Of a stretch of DNA of 40,053 bases, positions 1 to 8,453 are shown one piece after another; the stretch's first letter is position 1, and the number at the start of each line of letters is the position of its first letter. Under the pieces are notes generated by a model that ran no database searches, was not told the origin of the DNA, and worked only from the letters and a program-made list of their open reading frames with translations. Origin of the DNA: Aquipuribacter hungaricus (GTDB lineage: Bacteria > Actinomycetota > Actinomycetes > Actinomycetales > JBBAYJ01); contig NZ_JBBEOI010000011.1 in NCBI RefSeq assembly GCF_037860755.1, forward strand, positions 1 to 40,053, read 5' to 3'. Made by a program: the position numbers and the translations under genes.

Positions 1-2
1 AG

Positions 3-1535
3 GGCGAGCGGTGGCTGCCGAGGTTCTGGCAGCAGGCCGCGGCCGGTCGGGCCGCCGCCCGCCGGCGTGCCGGGCGGCGCGGCTGGCCCGGTCGCGGCAC
101 CGGGAGGGTGAACTACGTCGAGCCGGCCGTGGAGTACCAGGGCACGACGGTGCAGGTGTGCGGCCTGTGGCCGATGGTGGCGGGCTCGGGCAACCCGGTG
201 CGGGGCGTGCCGCTGGGCCGCAGCCTCCTCAACGGCTCCACCGTCTGCGCCGACCCGATGCACTGGTTCCTCGCCGGGCTGGCGCCGAACCCGTCGTGCT
301 TCGTGCTCGGCCGGCCCCACCTGGGCAAGAGCAGCCTGGTGCGGCACATGGTGACGATCCTGCACGCCTGGGGGATCGTCCCCATGGTCCTGTCCGACAC
401 CAAGCCGGACTACGTCGACCTGGTCCGCGAGCTGCAGGGCCAGGTCATCCCCGTCGGGGTGGGCCGCGGGTCCATCAACCCCCTCGACCAGGGGCCCCTG
501 GTCGCCGAGCTGGAGCAGATCACCGACCCCGCCCGGCGCCGGGCCGCGCTGGAGGAGATGCGCGGGCGCCGGCGCACCACCCTCCAGGGGCTGCTGGACC
601 TCGTCGGGGGCGCCCGGATGGAGCCCTACGAGCAGTCCATCGTCGCCGAGGCGCTGCGGGTCCTCGACGAGACCCACCCCGGCGTCCCCCTCGTCCAGGA
701 CCTGAGCGAGCTCGTCGCCTCCCGACCGGACCGGCTCGCCGCGATCGCCCTGGACCGCGGGGACACCGACTACTACCACCAGCGGGTCGAGCGGCTGCTC
801 GGTGCGCTGCACGCCCTCGGCCCGTCCGGGCCCTTCGGCGACGTCCTGGCCCGCCCCACGAGCCAGCACATCCGGATGGGCCAGCCGGTCGTGTTCGACC
901 TGTCGGGCATCGACGACGCCGAGCAGCAGCTGCTCGCCGCGGTGCAGTCGGTGTGCTGGTCGTACGGCTCGGCGATGGTGTCAGCCGACAAGCACCTCGC
1001 CGAGTCCGGGCTGCGACCCAGGCGCCACTACTTCCTGGTCATGGACGAGCTGTGGCGCATCCTGCGCGCCTCGGAGCAGATGGTCTACTTCCTCGACGCC
1101 CTGACCCGGCTCAACCGCCAGCGCGCCATCGGCCAGGCGATGATCACCCACACCATGGACGACCTCAAGCTGGCCACCCCGCACCTGACCAACATCGCGC
1201 GGGGCTTCGTCGAACGCTCCGGCATGGTGTTCCTCGGCGGGCTCGCGGTCCGGGAGATGGGCAACCTCGAGGAGGTCTTCGCCATGTCCGGGCGGGAGAA
1301 GGCCCTGATCGACGACTGGTCCGTCGACGCCGGCGTCAACCCGGAGACCTCGCAGGCCGCGGCCCCCGCCGGCCGCGGGAAGTTCCTGCTCAAGGTCGGC
1401 AAGAAGGCCGGCGTGCCGTTCAAGCTCACGCTCGTGGCCAGCGAGCTGGCGGTCAACGACACCAACCGCGCCTGGTCGCAGGCCCGGCAGCGCGTCATCG
1501 GCCAGCGCGCCGCGCGCCCGGAGGAGACGGCCTGA
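3..1535 (+). CDS. VirB4/TraC-like conjugative transfer ATPase (5' partial)
   Basis: Probable hexameric ATPase that powers a conjugative type IV secretion channel at the inner face of the membrane. The reading frame is open to the window edge, so the true start probably lies upstream; the first internal start is GTG at 108. Counted from there, the segment VEYQGTTVQVCGLWP is typical of actinobacterial conjugation ATPases. GRPHLGKSS at residues 68-76 is the Walker A motif and YFLVMDEL near residue 310 the Walker B motif. The stop overlaps the start of the coupling protein gene (TGATG), so the two are translationally coupled. The residues before 108 (GERWLPRFWQQAAAGR, then an Arg-rich stretch) look coding. 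Family assignment is good; the exact subfamily is inferred. Confidence 0.85.
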   Translation, partial: GERWLPRFWQQAAAGRAAARRRAGRRGWPGRGTGRVNYVEPAVEYQGTTVQVCGLWPMVAGSGNPVRGVPLGRSLLNGSTVCADPMHWFLAGLAPNPSCFVLGRPHLGKSSLVRHMVTILHAWGIVPMVLSDTKPDYVDLVRELQGQVIPVGVGRGSINPLDQGPLVAELEQITDPARRRAALEEMRGRRRTTLQGLLDLVGGARMEPYEQSIVAEALRVLDETHPGVPLVQDLSELVASRPDRLAAIALDRGDTDYYHQRVERLLGALHALGPSGPFGDVLARPTSQHIRMGQPVVFDLSGIDDAEQQLLAAVQSVCWSYGSAMVSADKHLAESGLRPRRHYFLVMDELWRILRASEQMVYFLDALTRLNRQRAIGQAMITHTMDDLKLATPHLTNIARGFVERSGMVFLGGLAVREMGNLEEVFAMSGREKALIDDWSVDAGVNPETSQAAAPAGRGKFLLKVGKKAGVPFKLTLVASELAVNDTNRAWSQARQRVIGQRAARPEETA

Positions 1536-3283
1536 TGGCGCCAGAGCCCAACCGCCGCAGCGAGCCCGCCGGCAGCGACACCCCCTGGCTCGTCCTGGGC
1601 GGCGTCCTCCTCGCCCTCCTGCTGCTGGCCGCCGCGGTGTGGGCCGGCGCGGCCACCAACCCCGCGCTCACCGGGCGCGGCGACGACCCGGTCACGGTCG
1701 TCCTGCGCGTCCTCACCGGCCAGGTCCCCACCACAGCCACCCAGACGGCCGTCACCGGCGCCCTGCTGGTGCTCCTCGTCCTCAGCGGCGCCGTGCTCGG
1801 TCTCACCGCGCTCCGGCACCGCCGTGGCCGTTCCCGCGTGGACTACAAGGCACGCTGGCTGGCCAGCAGCCGCGACGTGCACCGCCTCACTCAGGGCCCC
1901 GCCGCCGCGGACAGCGAACGTCTGGGCGCCGGGGGCGCCGGGGTCGGCGTCACCCTCGGCACCCACCTGCCCTCCTCCCAGCGGCTGTGGGCCTCGTGGG
2001 AGTCGGTCCAGGTGTGGGTGATGGGCCCGCGGTCGGGCAAGACGACCTGCGTGTGCATCCCGCAGGTGGTCGAACCAGCCGGACCGGTCATCGCCACCTC
2101 GAACAAGCCCGACCTCGTGGACGCCACCCGCGGCCCGCGCAGCGAGACCGGCGTGGTGTGGGTCCACGACGTCCAGGACATCATCGGGGAGCCGGCCAGC
2201 TGGTGGTGGGACCCGCTGTCGTTCGTGGTCGACCTGCAGACGGCCGAGAAGCTGGCCGACGTGTTCATCAGCTCCGCGACGTCGGCCGGGGACACCCAGG
2301 ACGCCTACTTCAAGTCCGCCGGCAAGGAGCTGCTGGCCCGCCTGCTGCTCGCCGCCGCCCTGGCCGGGCGGCCCATCACCGACGTGCAGCGGTGGGCGAA
2401 CACCCCCCGGCCCAGCGCCGACGACAACCCGGCCCGGCTCCTCAAGGACCACGGCCAGGACGCCCTCGCCCTCGCCCTGGACGCCACGCAACGGCTGACG
2501 GAGAAGCAGCGCGACGGGGTCTACGGCACCATGCGCCCCTGGATCGGCGTCCTCGCCAACCGCCAGCTGCTGCCCTGGATCACCGATCCCGCCGGCACCC
2601 GCCCCCACTTCGACCCCCAGGCGTTCATCAGCTCCACCGACACCGTCTACCTGATCAGCAAGGAGGGCGAGGGCTCCGCCCGCGCGCTCACCGCGGCCCT
2701 GACGATGGCCATCCTCACCGCCGCCGAGGCCCACGCGTCCCGCCAGCCCACCGGGCGCCTCAGCCCCGCGCTCACCGCCGTCCTCGACGAGGCCGCCAAC
2801 GTCTGCCGCTGGCGGGCCCTGCCCGACCTCTACAGCCACTACGGCTCCCGCGGGATCGTGCTGTCGGCGTTCTTCCAGTCCTGGGCCCAAGGCGTCGAGG
2901 CCTACGGCGCCACCGGCATTGACAAGCTCTGGTCGGCGGCCAACGTCCGGGTCGTCGGCCCCGGCCTGGCAGAGGAGAAGTTCCTCACCGTGGTGTCCTC
3001 CCTGATCGGGGACTACGACCGGCTCAAGCGCACCTCCTCCCAGCAGAGGACCACCCGCAGCACCACCACGTCGGTCCAGCGCCAGCGCCTCTTCGACGTC
3101 TCCGACCTCGCTGCGCTGCCCCTCGGCCGCGCCGTCGCGCTGATCTCCGGTGTGCCCGCGGTCCTGCTGCAGCTGGACCACCACTCCACCCGCCCGTACG
3201 CCGGGTCCGTGACCGCCTCCCAGGCTGTCTACGAGACGGCCAGAGCCCGGCCCCTGGGCCTGGCTCTGGAAAGTGCCCGATGA
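1535..3283 (+). CDS. VirD4/TraD-type conjugative coupling protein
   Basis: Type IV coupling protein of 582 residues, expected to bring the relaxase-DNA complex to the secretion channel. Two N-terminal membrane helices are visible (about residues 17-39 and 73-92). Next comes the Walker A motif GPRSGKTT (164-171), followed by the SNKPDLVDATR segment that is characteristic of TraD/TraG-like proteins. The Walker B region TAVLDEAANVC lies near residue 415, and the HYGSRGI segment follows it. The ATG overlaps the stop of the ATPase gene by one base, and the downstream DUF4913 gene overlaps by ATGA, so the three form one operon. Length is normal for the family. A much longer open frame runs upstream in the same phase, but it is a shadow of the ATPase gene. 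Confidence 0.9.
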   Translation: MAPEPNRRSEPAGSDTPWLVLGGVLLALLLLAAAVWAGAATNPALTGRGDDPVTVVLRVLTGQVPTTATQTAVTGALLVLLVLSGAVLGLTALRHRRGRSRVDYKARWLASSRDVHRLTQGPAAADSERLGAGGAGVGVTLGTHLPSSQRLWASWESVQVWVMGPRSGKTTCVCIPQVVEPAGPVIATSNKPDLVDATRGPRSETGVVWVHDVQDIIGEPASWWWDPLSFVVDLQTAEKLADVFISSATSAGDTQDAYFKSAGKELLARLLLAAALAGRPITDVQRWANTPRPSADDNPARLLKDHGQDALALALDATQRLTEKQRDGVYGTMRPWIGVLANRQLLPWITDPAGTRPHFDPQAFISSTDTVYLISKEGEGSARALTAALTMAILTAAEAHASRQPTGRLSPALTAVLDEAANVCRWRALPDLYSHYGSRGIVLSAFFQSWAQGVEAYGATGIDKLWSAANVRVVGPGLAEEKFLTVVSSLIGDYDRLKRTSSQQRTTRSTTTSVQRQRLFDVSDLAALPLGRAVALISGVPAVLLQLDHHSTRPYAGSVTASQAVYETARARPLGLALESAR

Positions 3284-3792
3284 CCACCGACGCCACCTCA
3301 GCCGCCGGCGACGCCCCCGGGACCGTCACAGCAGCCGGCGACACCGCGGCCGGTGCGGCCGTTGTGGACGGCGAAGCTGACGTCGGCGAGCCCGGCGTGC
3401 AGGAGTTCGACGGCGAGCCCGTCGATTTAGGCGAGGACGCCCCGGCCAGCACCTACTACCCCAACGCCGCGGAGTGGGTCGAGCGCTGGCTGCTGCCGCA
3501 CTACAAGCGCGACCCCGCCAGCCACCGGTGGGACCCCCGCTGGTGGGAGTACACCGAGGTCGTCGCCCGCCTGGAGGCCCTGTGGCGGGCGTGGGAGTAC
3601 CTGCGGACCGACGGCATGACCGGCCCCGCGCTGTTCTTCCGCGACTTCCTCGACCCCACCATGCGGGAGCTCACCGCCGCCGACGGCCCGTTCTGGGACG
3701 TCAGCGACATCCACGACCGGACGCTGCCCCAGGTGTGGCCGCACGAGCCCCCACCCGCGGGCCTGTTCGACGACGCCCCCGACGAGCAGTGA
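3280..3792 (+). CDS. DUF4913 domain protein
   Basis: Protein of 170 residues. The first ~55 residues are an acidic, Ala/Gly-rich tail. The conserved part begins at YYPNAAEWVERWLLPHY and continues through RWDPRWWEYTEVVARLEALWRAWE, a Trp-rich pattern typical of DUF4913. It ends with FFRDFLDPTMREL and GPFW. The family has no known biochemical role but recurs beside coupling-protein genes in actinobacterial conjugative elements, as here (ATGA overlap with the upstream gene). The final residues and stop codon lie in the first copy of a 15-bp tandem repeat, so the C-terminus may vary between strains. A role in conjugation is inferred from position only. Confidence 0.85.
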   Translation: MTTDATSAAGDAPGTVTAAGDTAAGAAVVDGEADVGEPGVQEFDGEPVDLGEDAPASTYYPNAAEWVERWLLPHYKRDPASHRWDPRWWEYTEVVARLEALWRAWEYLRTDGMTGPALFFRDFLDPTMRELTAADGPFWDVSDIHDRTLPQVWPHEPPPAGLFDDAPDEQ

Positions 3793-3829
3793 CCCCACCA
3801 GCAGTGACCCCACCAGCAGTGACCCGGCG
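3786..3829 (+). repeat. 15-bp tandem repeat at the DUF4913 stop codon
   Basis: GCAGTGACCCCACCA occurs at 3786-3800 and 3801-3815, and a third, partial copy starts at 3816. The TGA at 3790-3792 inside the first copy ends the DUF4913 gene, and each later copy carries the same TGA. Confidence 0.8.
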
Positions 3830-3865
3830 CACCTCACCGGCACGCCACCTTGAGAGGACGTGAGC

Positions 3866-4669
3866 ATGAGCGAGAGCGCCGAAGACGAGATCGGCCAGGA
3901 CGTGGACCGGCTCGTCCGGTCCGCCCTGATGGCCGCCGGGCAGATCCGCGAGCACGCCGCGCGCCACAGCCAGACCGGTGCCTGGGCGCTGCAGCAGCAG
4001 CAGAGCGCCGCCGTCGCCGAGCACCGTGAGACCACCCGCCTGGTCTACGACCGGGTGCGCCGTGAGGAGTTCTGGAACCAGGCCACCCCAGCCCAGGTCG
4101 CCGACCTCGTGACCTTCACCACCGCCGTCGCACCGCACGACGCCCTCGGGCGCGAGGCCCACGACGTCATCCGCGAGCAGCTGCACGCCCGCCACGGCAT
4201 CGACCTCGCCACGATCACCGCCGCGCACGACGACCCCGCAGACCGGCGCAACGCCCTCATGCACGCCCTCGACGACCGCGCTGCAGCGCGCCGCGAGGAC
4301 GCCGAGCTCCGCGGCTCGGGCATGGGCCGCGGCGACGACGGCGCCCAGGCTGCCACCGCCTCGAACGGCGTCGGTGGCGCACCCACGGCCTCCGCCGAAG
4401 GTCCTGACGCCGCCTCTCAGCCAGCTGCCGCTCCCGACCTCGCCATAGCCACCGCGGGACGCGTCGACGCATCGTCGACCGAGCACACCCGTACGGCTGA
4501 CGAAGGGCTCGCTGGCGTCTCGTCGGCCGCGGCGCAAGCACGCCGTGAGGCGGCCACGAGTTTCCCCCAGTCCGCGAGCTCGACGTTGCGCGACGGCGGC
4601 AACCGCCCCACCAAGCCCGCCGCGCCCGGCCACGGCCCCCGCGACCGCGTCCCCGAACTCACGCGCTAA
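3866..4669 (+). CDS. Coiled-coil protein of the conjugation operon, function unknown
   Basis: Protein of 267 residues from the ATG at 3866, which is favoured because AGAGG at 3853-3857 is correctly spaced for it. A GTG at 3860 would sit too close to that ribosome binding site. The N-terminal half is helical, Gln- and Arg-rich and probably coiled coil (SALMAAGQIREHAARHSQ, ALQQQQSAAVAEHRE). A conserved-looking segment follows (RVRREEFWNQATPAQVADLV, then ARHGIDLATI). The C-terminal ~110 residues are Ala/Ser/Thr-rich and probably disordered. Similar proteins, as I recall, occur in actinobacterial plasmids next to coupling proteins and may handle relaxosome or channel contacts, but that role is inference. 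It is the last gene of the plus-strand transfer block. Confidence 0.75.
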   Translation: MSESAEDEIGQDVDRLVRSALMAAGQIREHAARHSQTGAWALQQQQSAAVAEHRETTRLVYDRVRREEFWNQATPAQVADLVTFTTAVAPHDALGREAHDVIREQLHARHGIDLATITAAHDDPADRRNALMHALDDRAAARREDAELRGSGMGRGDDGAQAATASNGVGGAPTASAEGPDAASQPAAAPDLAIATAGRVDASSTEHTRTADEGLAGVSSAAAQARREAATSFPQSASSTLRDGGNRPTKPAAPGHGPRDRVPELTR

Positions 4670-4716
4670 GCACCCCCGCTGCCCTTCCGGCGCAGCAGCT
4701 GCCCTACAAGATGTCG

Positions 4717-4755
4717 CCGGGGTGAGTCGATCAGCCTCGTGAGGCGCCACCCCGG
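4717..4755 (+). terminator. Hairpin between converging genes (candidate terminator)
   Basis: CCGGGGTG at 4717-4724 pairs with CACCCCGG at 4748-4755 across a 23-base loop. It lies ~50 bases past the end of the transfer operon, and the next gene converges. No T-run follows, so termination is uncertain. I see no gene in the rest of 4670-4997. Confidence 0.35.
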
Positions 4756-4997
4756 GGCCAAGCCGGGTTGCCTCGAGCAGGAGAGCTGGCACGTTCTGAC
4801 CCTTAGCGAGACGTGGGCCGGTAGCCGCAGGCCCGACGGTCGCCTCGCCTGGAAGTGGCCCCACCCGTAGCAACATCCGTCCGCTCTGTTGTGGGTCCGC
4901 CATCACTGCCTAGTCGTAGCCGTGGAGTTGGTCAGCAGAGCCCAGCCCCTCTGCCGTCAGGGACCGGGCTCACTGACTGCCGGGTGCGTGGGCGAAC

Positions 4998-5429
4998 TCA
5001 GGCCCGGGTGTCGACTCGGGTGACGGGGCTGCCCCCGGTGAGGTAGTCCAGCGCCTTGCTGATCATGTCCTGGAAGGCTTGCCCGCTGTCGTCGCCGACA
5101 CGGAGGAGGAGGGCGTGGAAGTAGTCAGGGGAGACGTCGCCCTCGATAGCCCCCCGCTGCCGGTCGGCCATCAGCTGCATGGCGAGCTGACCCGCCGCCA
5201 TGGCGTCGTCTCCGCTGAGCCCTTCCAGCCCGTGGAAGGTCATCGAGTCACCCTGGGTGGTGACCGTCATGCCGAAGGTGTTGAGCAGGAAGCTCCGGTC
5301 GGATCCGGTCAGCGCGCCGACAAGTGATGCCGAGGTGTGAAGAGGCGGAGCCGGCTGTGCTGCCCTCGTACTCGGGGCCTCGCTGGTGCGCCCGACGTGC
5401 GGCATGGGCATGGTGCTCGAAATCTTCAC
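4998..5429 (-). CDS. Conserved-looking hypothetical protein
   Basis: Protein of 143 residues read from a GTG at 5429, preceded by a strong GGAAGGAG ribosome binding site 9 bases upstream, which fixes the start. After a Pro/Ala-rich N-terminus (~35 residues) comes a compact domain. It contains SLVGALTGSDRSFLLNTFGM, a Gly/Asp-rich turn, MAAGQLAMQLMADRQRG and SPDYFHALLLRVGDD, and ends with a helix, QAFQDMISKALDYLTGG. No signal peptide, membrane helix or catalytic motif is evident. It lies downstream of the relaxase on the same strand, separated by a stretch with gene debris. I do not recognise the family. Codon use and the ribosome binding site make it a convincing gene. Confidence 0.75.
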   Translation of the reverse strand: MKISSTMPMPHVGRTSEAPSTRAAQPAPPLHTSASLVGALTGSDRSFLLNTFGMTVTTQGDSMTFHGLEGLSGDDAMAAGQLAMQLMADRQRGAIEGDVSPDYFHALLLRVGDDSGQAFQDMISKALDYLTGGSPVTRVDTRA

Positions 5430-5466
5430 GGGGCGGCTCCTTCCTGCAGGGCACTATCGGCAGGTG

Positions 5467-5625
5467 TCAGGGCCGGATGAAGCCGGCGGTGATGCGGTCG
5501 TCCGCGCCGTAAAAGTCCTCGCGCGCACCGTGATCACGATGCGGTCACCCTCGTAGAACTCACGCGCACGTCGAACTCGAAGCCCACACCGCTCTCGCCA
5601 CGGTTGCGTGTACCGGGACTTCCTG
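5467..5625 (-). pseudogene. Degenerate gene remnant with two frameshifts
   Basis: Three short protein-like segments lie end to end on the minus strand in different frames. They are TRNRGESGVGFEFDVR (near 5610-5565), REFYEGDRIVITVRA (near 5565-5518) and EDFYGADDRITAGFIRP, which ends in a TGA at 5467-5469. One-base shifts would join them into one sensible acidic/aromatic C-terminal domain. No intact start was found, and the relaxase gene ends at 5666 just upstream. I read this as a decayed small gene. Sequencing error is an alternative, and the parent family is not recognised. Confidence 0.4.
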
Positions 5626-5665
5626 CTCGTCGACGAGGCTCCTACGCCCTGGGGTGCGGGCGGCG

Positions 5666-7201
5666 TCAACCGCGCTCGAGGTCGCCATCGGCGCGCGGAC
5701 CCTTGCCGCGTCCGGTCAGCAGGTCCGTCTGCGAAGGCTCGATCCTCGCGCGTCCGGCGCCGGCGAGCTGTGACACGGACCGCATGGCGGCGTGCATGGA
5801 CGCGTCCGTCGCGGCCGCCGCCTGGACGCGGCCCTGAGCCCGCTGGGCGGCAGCGACGGCCTTGGCGGTCCGGTCGGCCTGGCGCAGCACCGCCAGCCAA
5901 CCAGTCCTCGAATCACGACCCGTCCCCCGGCCCATCAGACGCAAGCTGTAAGCAGCGTTGGCGGCCGACGACTCCTGCTTGTGCTGGTCCCGGTCCGCCC
6001 CGAAGGCGACCGGCTGCGCCGCGCGCGCCAAGACCTCCGACGCCGCCGCCAACGGTCCCGGCCGGTCCTTCTCGATAGCCAGCGACGCCCGCGCCAGCGC
6101 CGCCGCCGCAGCACCCGCCGCGGCACGGTCCTCGGCCGCGCTGCTGCGGTCGCGGTAACCCCCGAGCACCCGACCCGCCCGCACCGGAGCACCGGTCGTC
6201 CGCACCGTGGTGGCCACGTCACCGCCGGCCCACCGGCGCGTCCACAGCCCGGCCACGTCCTCGGCCCCGGCCGGGTCCTGACCCCACCGCGTGCGCAGCT
6301 GGCCTAGGCTCAGCGTGCGATCCAACCGGCCGGCGCCGTACCAGACCGGTGCCGCCCGTCGACCGTCCCGCTCGAGCGACACCAGCGCGACGGAGTACCC
6401 GACCACACGCTGCCGGTCGCCCTCGGCGTAGCGGGGCCGGACCAGCACACGAGCGTCCCGCAGCCCGTCGACGAGCTCCCGCTCACTTCCTGCCTCGGCG
6501 GCCACCGCCCTGACACGACGCCGCAGCTCGTCCCGGGCGGGTGCCAGGGCCGTTTCGCGCTGCGCCCGCGCGAGCTCCGCCGGCTTCACACCGACCGCGG
6601 CTCCGCGGCCGCTCTCACGGGACTCCAGCACCCTCAGCCCGTGCCGGCGCTCAAGGAGGTTCGCGGCGCGCTGCGCCCGTGCCGCATCGTTGTGGACGCG
6701 CGCCTTGGTCCCGTCTTCCCGCACCAGGTTGACCACGATGTGCACGTGGTCGTTCCCCGCCGTGGAGCGACCATGGTGCACCGCCAGCCACCGGCAGGCG
6801 GCACGCTCGCTCGTGCCGCTGAAACCCATCTCGTCCACGAACTCGGTCACAACCCGGGACCACACCTCGTCACCGATCTGACCCTCGTCCGCACGCAGCG
6901 ACAGCGAGCAGTGCCACACGTGCGCCGGCTTGGTACCGACCTGGACCTGCGCCTGCGCCTCGTCGCTCCACTGCTTCACCGGCGCGCTCACCTTCGTCCC
7001 GAACACGCGCATCGGGTGGTCCAGCAGGTTCGCCGCGTCCAGCGCGTCGTCGCTCGACAGGCGCCCCTCCGGTAGCTCCGACACCAGCGTGTCGTGACCC
7101 GCGACCACGTGCGGGTTGACGTGCTCGTTGTGCCTCCCCGGCCCCACCAGGTACACCGTCACGCCCGCGGTCCTGCCGCCGCGGGTGATGTTCGGCATCA
7201 T
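5666..7201 (-). CDS. Relaxase/mobilization nuclease (MobP/VirD2-like)
   Basis: Protein of 511 residues that should nick the element at oriT and stay covalently bound to the transferred strand. The N-terminal relaxase domain (about 1-200) carries YLVGPGRHNEHVNP near residue 17, a candidate for the catalytic-tyrosine region. It also has HVWHCSLSL at 94-102 and the metal-binding three-histidine motif at 142-157 (HHGRSTAGNDHVHIVV), followed by an asparagine and a RxxxLERRHGLRVLESR segment. The C-terminal ~300 residues are Arg/Ala-rich and helical. The start overlaps the stop of the mobC-like gene by ATGA, so the two are coupled. The family is clear; the exact MOB class and nucleophile are inferred. 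Confidence 0.9.
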   Translation of the reverse strand: MMPNITRGGRTAGVTVYLVGPGRHNEHVNPHVVAGHDTLVSELPEGRLSSDDALDAANLLDHPMRVFGTKVSAPVKQWSDEAQAQVQVGTKPAHVWHCSLSLRADEGQIGDEVWSRVVTEFVDEMGFSGTSERAACRWLAVHHGRSTAGNDHVHIVVNLVREDGTKARVHNDAARAQRAANLLERRHGLRVLESRESGRGAAVGVKPAELARAQRETALAPARDELRRRVRAVAAEAGSERELVDGLRDARVLVRPRYAEGDRQRVVGYSVALVSLERDGRRAAPVWYGAGRLDRTLSLGQLRTRWGQDPAGAEDVAGLWTRRWAGGDVATTVRTTGAPVRAGRVLGGYRDRSSAAEDRAAAGAAAAALARASLAIEKDRPGPLAAASEVLARAAQPVAFGADRDQHKQESSAANAAYSLRLMGRGTGRDSRTGWLAVLRQADRTAKAVAAAQRAQGRVQAAAATDASMHAAMRSVSQLAGAGRARIEPSQTDLLTGRGKGPRADGDLERG

Positions 7202-7596
7202 GCGTCGGCTCCCAGCGCGTCGAGCACCCGGTGGACCCGCGCGCTGGTGGCGCGTACCGCCGCCAGGGTGCTCGCCAGGTCCTCCTGCACCTCGCGGGTC
7301 GCGTTGGTGGCCTTCGCGACCTGGTTGACGTTGTTCGACACCGCACCCAGGTAGCCGCGCACCCGGAACAGCTCCTCCAACGCCTCACGGCGGTCCGTGG
7401 CCGTCTCCCCGTGCTGGGCCAGCGCCGCCTCGATCAGCAGCCGGGGCACGGAGATCCGTGCCGCCTCGGCCCGCTGTGCCAGCACCGCCTCTTCCTCCGG
7501 TGTCACGAGCACCCGGTGCGAGTGCTTCCGGCCACCCTCCACGTTGGCGCGACGGCGTCGACCCAGCGCCCGCCGGCGCGGTGTCTCCTCGCTCAT
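7198..7596 (-). CDS. mobC: MobC-like relaxosome accessory protein
   Basis: Protein of 132 residues. A basic N-terminus (RRRALGRRRRANVEGGRKH) is followed by HRVLVTPEEEAVLAQRAEAARISVPRLLIEAAL, a ribbon-helix-helix-like segment. Then comes the MobC signature region LFRVRGYLGAVSNNVNQVAKATNA and a C-terminal helix. In known systems such proteins bind oriT and help open the duplex for the relaxase. It is immediately upstream of, and translationally coupled to, the relaxase gene, and it starts beside the predicted oriT, where it may also repress its own promoter. Function rests on motif and context, and both agree. Confidence 0.85.
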   Translation of the reverse strand: MSEETPRRRALGRRRRANVEGGRKHSHRVLVTPEEEAVLAQRAEAARISVPRLLIEAALAQHGETATDRREALEELFRVRGYLGAVSNNVNQVAKATNATREVQEDLASTLAAVRATSARVHRVLDALGADA

Positions 7597-7626
7597 GTCC
7601 CACCGTCCTCAAGCCCAGCGCAGCGA

Positions 7627-7708
7627 CCCACCCTGGTGGGACCACACGCAGTGTGCCAGCCGAGGCGCCGCCGGGCAGCCATTTACGGCACGTAAATGTA
7701 TAGCTTGC
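7627..7708 (+). other. Predicted origin of transfer (oriT)
   Basis: Three perfect inverted repeats are packed upstream of mobC: CCCACC/GGTGGG (7627-7640), CACAC-gca-GTGTG (7643-7655) and CATTTACG-gca-CGTAAATG (7680-7698). The last is AT-rich in very GC-rich DNA. It is followed after one base by ATAGCTTGC, which matches the RP4/Ti-type nic consensus ATCCTG|C at 5 of 7 positions. This would place nic between 7707 and 7708, nine bases from the repeat, much as in RP4. Position next to mobC-relaxase and structure both support oriT; the exact nick site is inference. Confidence 0.55.
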
Positions 7709-7807
7709 TCTGTCCAATAGGGCTTCCGCGTCCATCCCCACCCAGCCAAAGCCGGGATCGTTCACAGCCACACGATGAGGGGTCTGGCGCGTTACGTGGC
7801 CGGTTCG

Positions 7808-7820
7808 TACCGTGACGCCC
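7808..7820 (+). promoter_or_regulatory. Leaderless-type -10 box (TACCGT)
   Basis: TACCGT at 7808-7813 lies 7 bases before the ATG at 7821, with no ribosome binding site between. The spacing suggests a leaderless mRNA. The block GACGCC before ATGGCC recurs at 10587-10598. Confidence 0.4.
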
Positions 7821-8159
7821 ATGGCCACGCCCAAGCTCGACACCGACCGCATCCAGGCTGCCGCCCGCGCCCTGCTCGACGACAAGGTCAAAGCCGTCCG
7901 CGTCCTGGCGCAGGCCCGCCAGGCACGTGAGGACGCCCGTGCCGCCCTGGAGCAGGCCGAGCGCGCCGACACCGCCGCCTACACCGCCGCGCTGCGCGAC
8001 GGCTGGACCGCCGACGAGCTCAAGCGCGTCGGCCTCGACGCACCGACCAAGCGTGCCCCCGGCCGGCCCCGGAGCACCGCAAAGACCGACGGCCGCAGCA
8101 CGGCTGCGACGTCCTCCCCAGGACCGCAGTCCGCGCCGGCAGGCACCGCGACCGGCTGA
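7821..8159 (+). CDS. Small helical protein, function unknown
   Basis: Protein of 112 residues from the ATG at 7821. An in-frame GTG at 7812 overlaps the likely -10 box and is disfavoured. The first ~55 residues form a predicted long helix rich in Ala/Arg/Glu (AARALLDDKVKAVRVLAQAR, QAREDARAALEQAERAD). It is followed by LRDGWTADELKRVGLDAP and a basic, Pro/Ser-rich tail with KRAPGRPRST. The tail resembles a DNA minor-groove-binding AT-hook (GRPR), though only one copy is present. It lies divergent from mobC across the predicted oriT, so a role in the relaxosome or in controlling the element is possible but unproven. The family is not recognised. Confidence 0.65.
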   Translation: MATPKLDTDRIQAAARALLDDKVKAVRVLAQARQAREDARAALEQAERADTAAYTAALRDGWTADELKRVGLDAPTKRAPGRPRSTAKTDGRSTAATSSPGPQSAPAGTATG

Positions 8160-8432
8160 ACGTCCCAGGCGCGAGACCGAAGTCTGCTCACCAGGCGGGG
8201 GGTTCACCGTCGCCCGGTCGACCGGAGGTCACCACGGCGGGGGGCCGGCCGCTGCGCTCTGCGGAGGCACCCGAAGTGATCCTTACGGCCAAGAACGGGC
8301 CGCAAGCATCATCGGGACCCGCCTCCTCCGCCGCTCCCCCACCGTGGTCCTGCTGCGCATCGCCCGAACGACGGTGAGACCCCAGCACCACCCGACGTCA
8401 CCAGCCCCGCCGCTCGCCCTCCGAACAACTAC

Positions 8433-8453
8433 CCGGCGCCCTGACGGCGCCGG
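8433..8453 (+). other. Perfect GC-rich hairpin in the leader of the next operon
   Basis: CCGGCGCC at 8433-8440 pairs with GGCGCCGG at 8446-8453 across the loop CTGAC. It lies in the 414-base gap 8160-8573, ~120 bases before the next start codon. No T-run follows. It could be a terminator for the preceding gene or a leader structure. I see no gene in the gap. Confidence 0.35.

Noticed and set aside
1085-3184. 699-residue minus-strand open frame opposite the conjugation genes
   Set aside because: Composition is Gly/Ala/Val-biased with no motif, and the opposite strand encodes clear ATPases; it is a GC-rich shadow.
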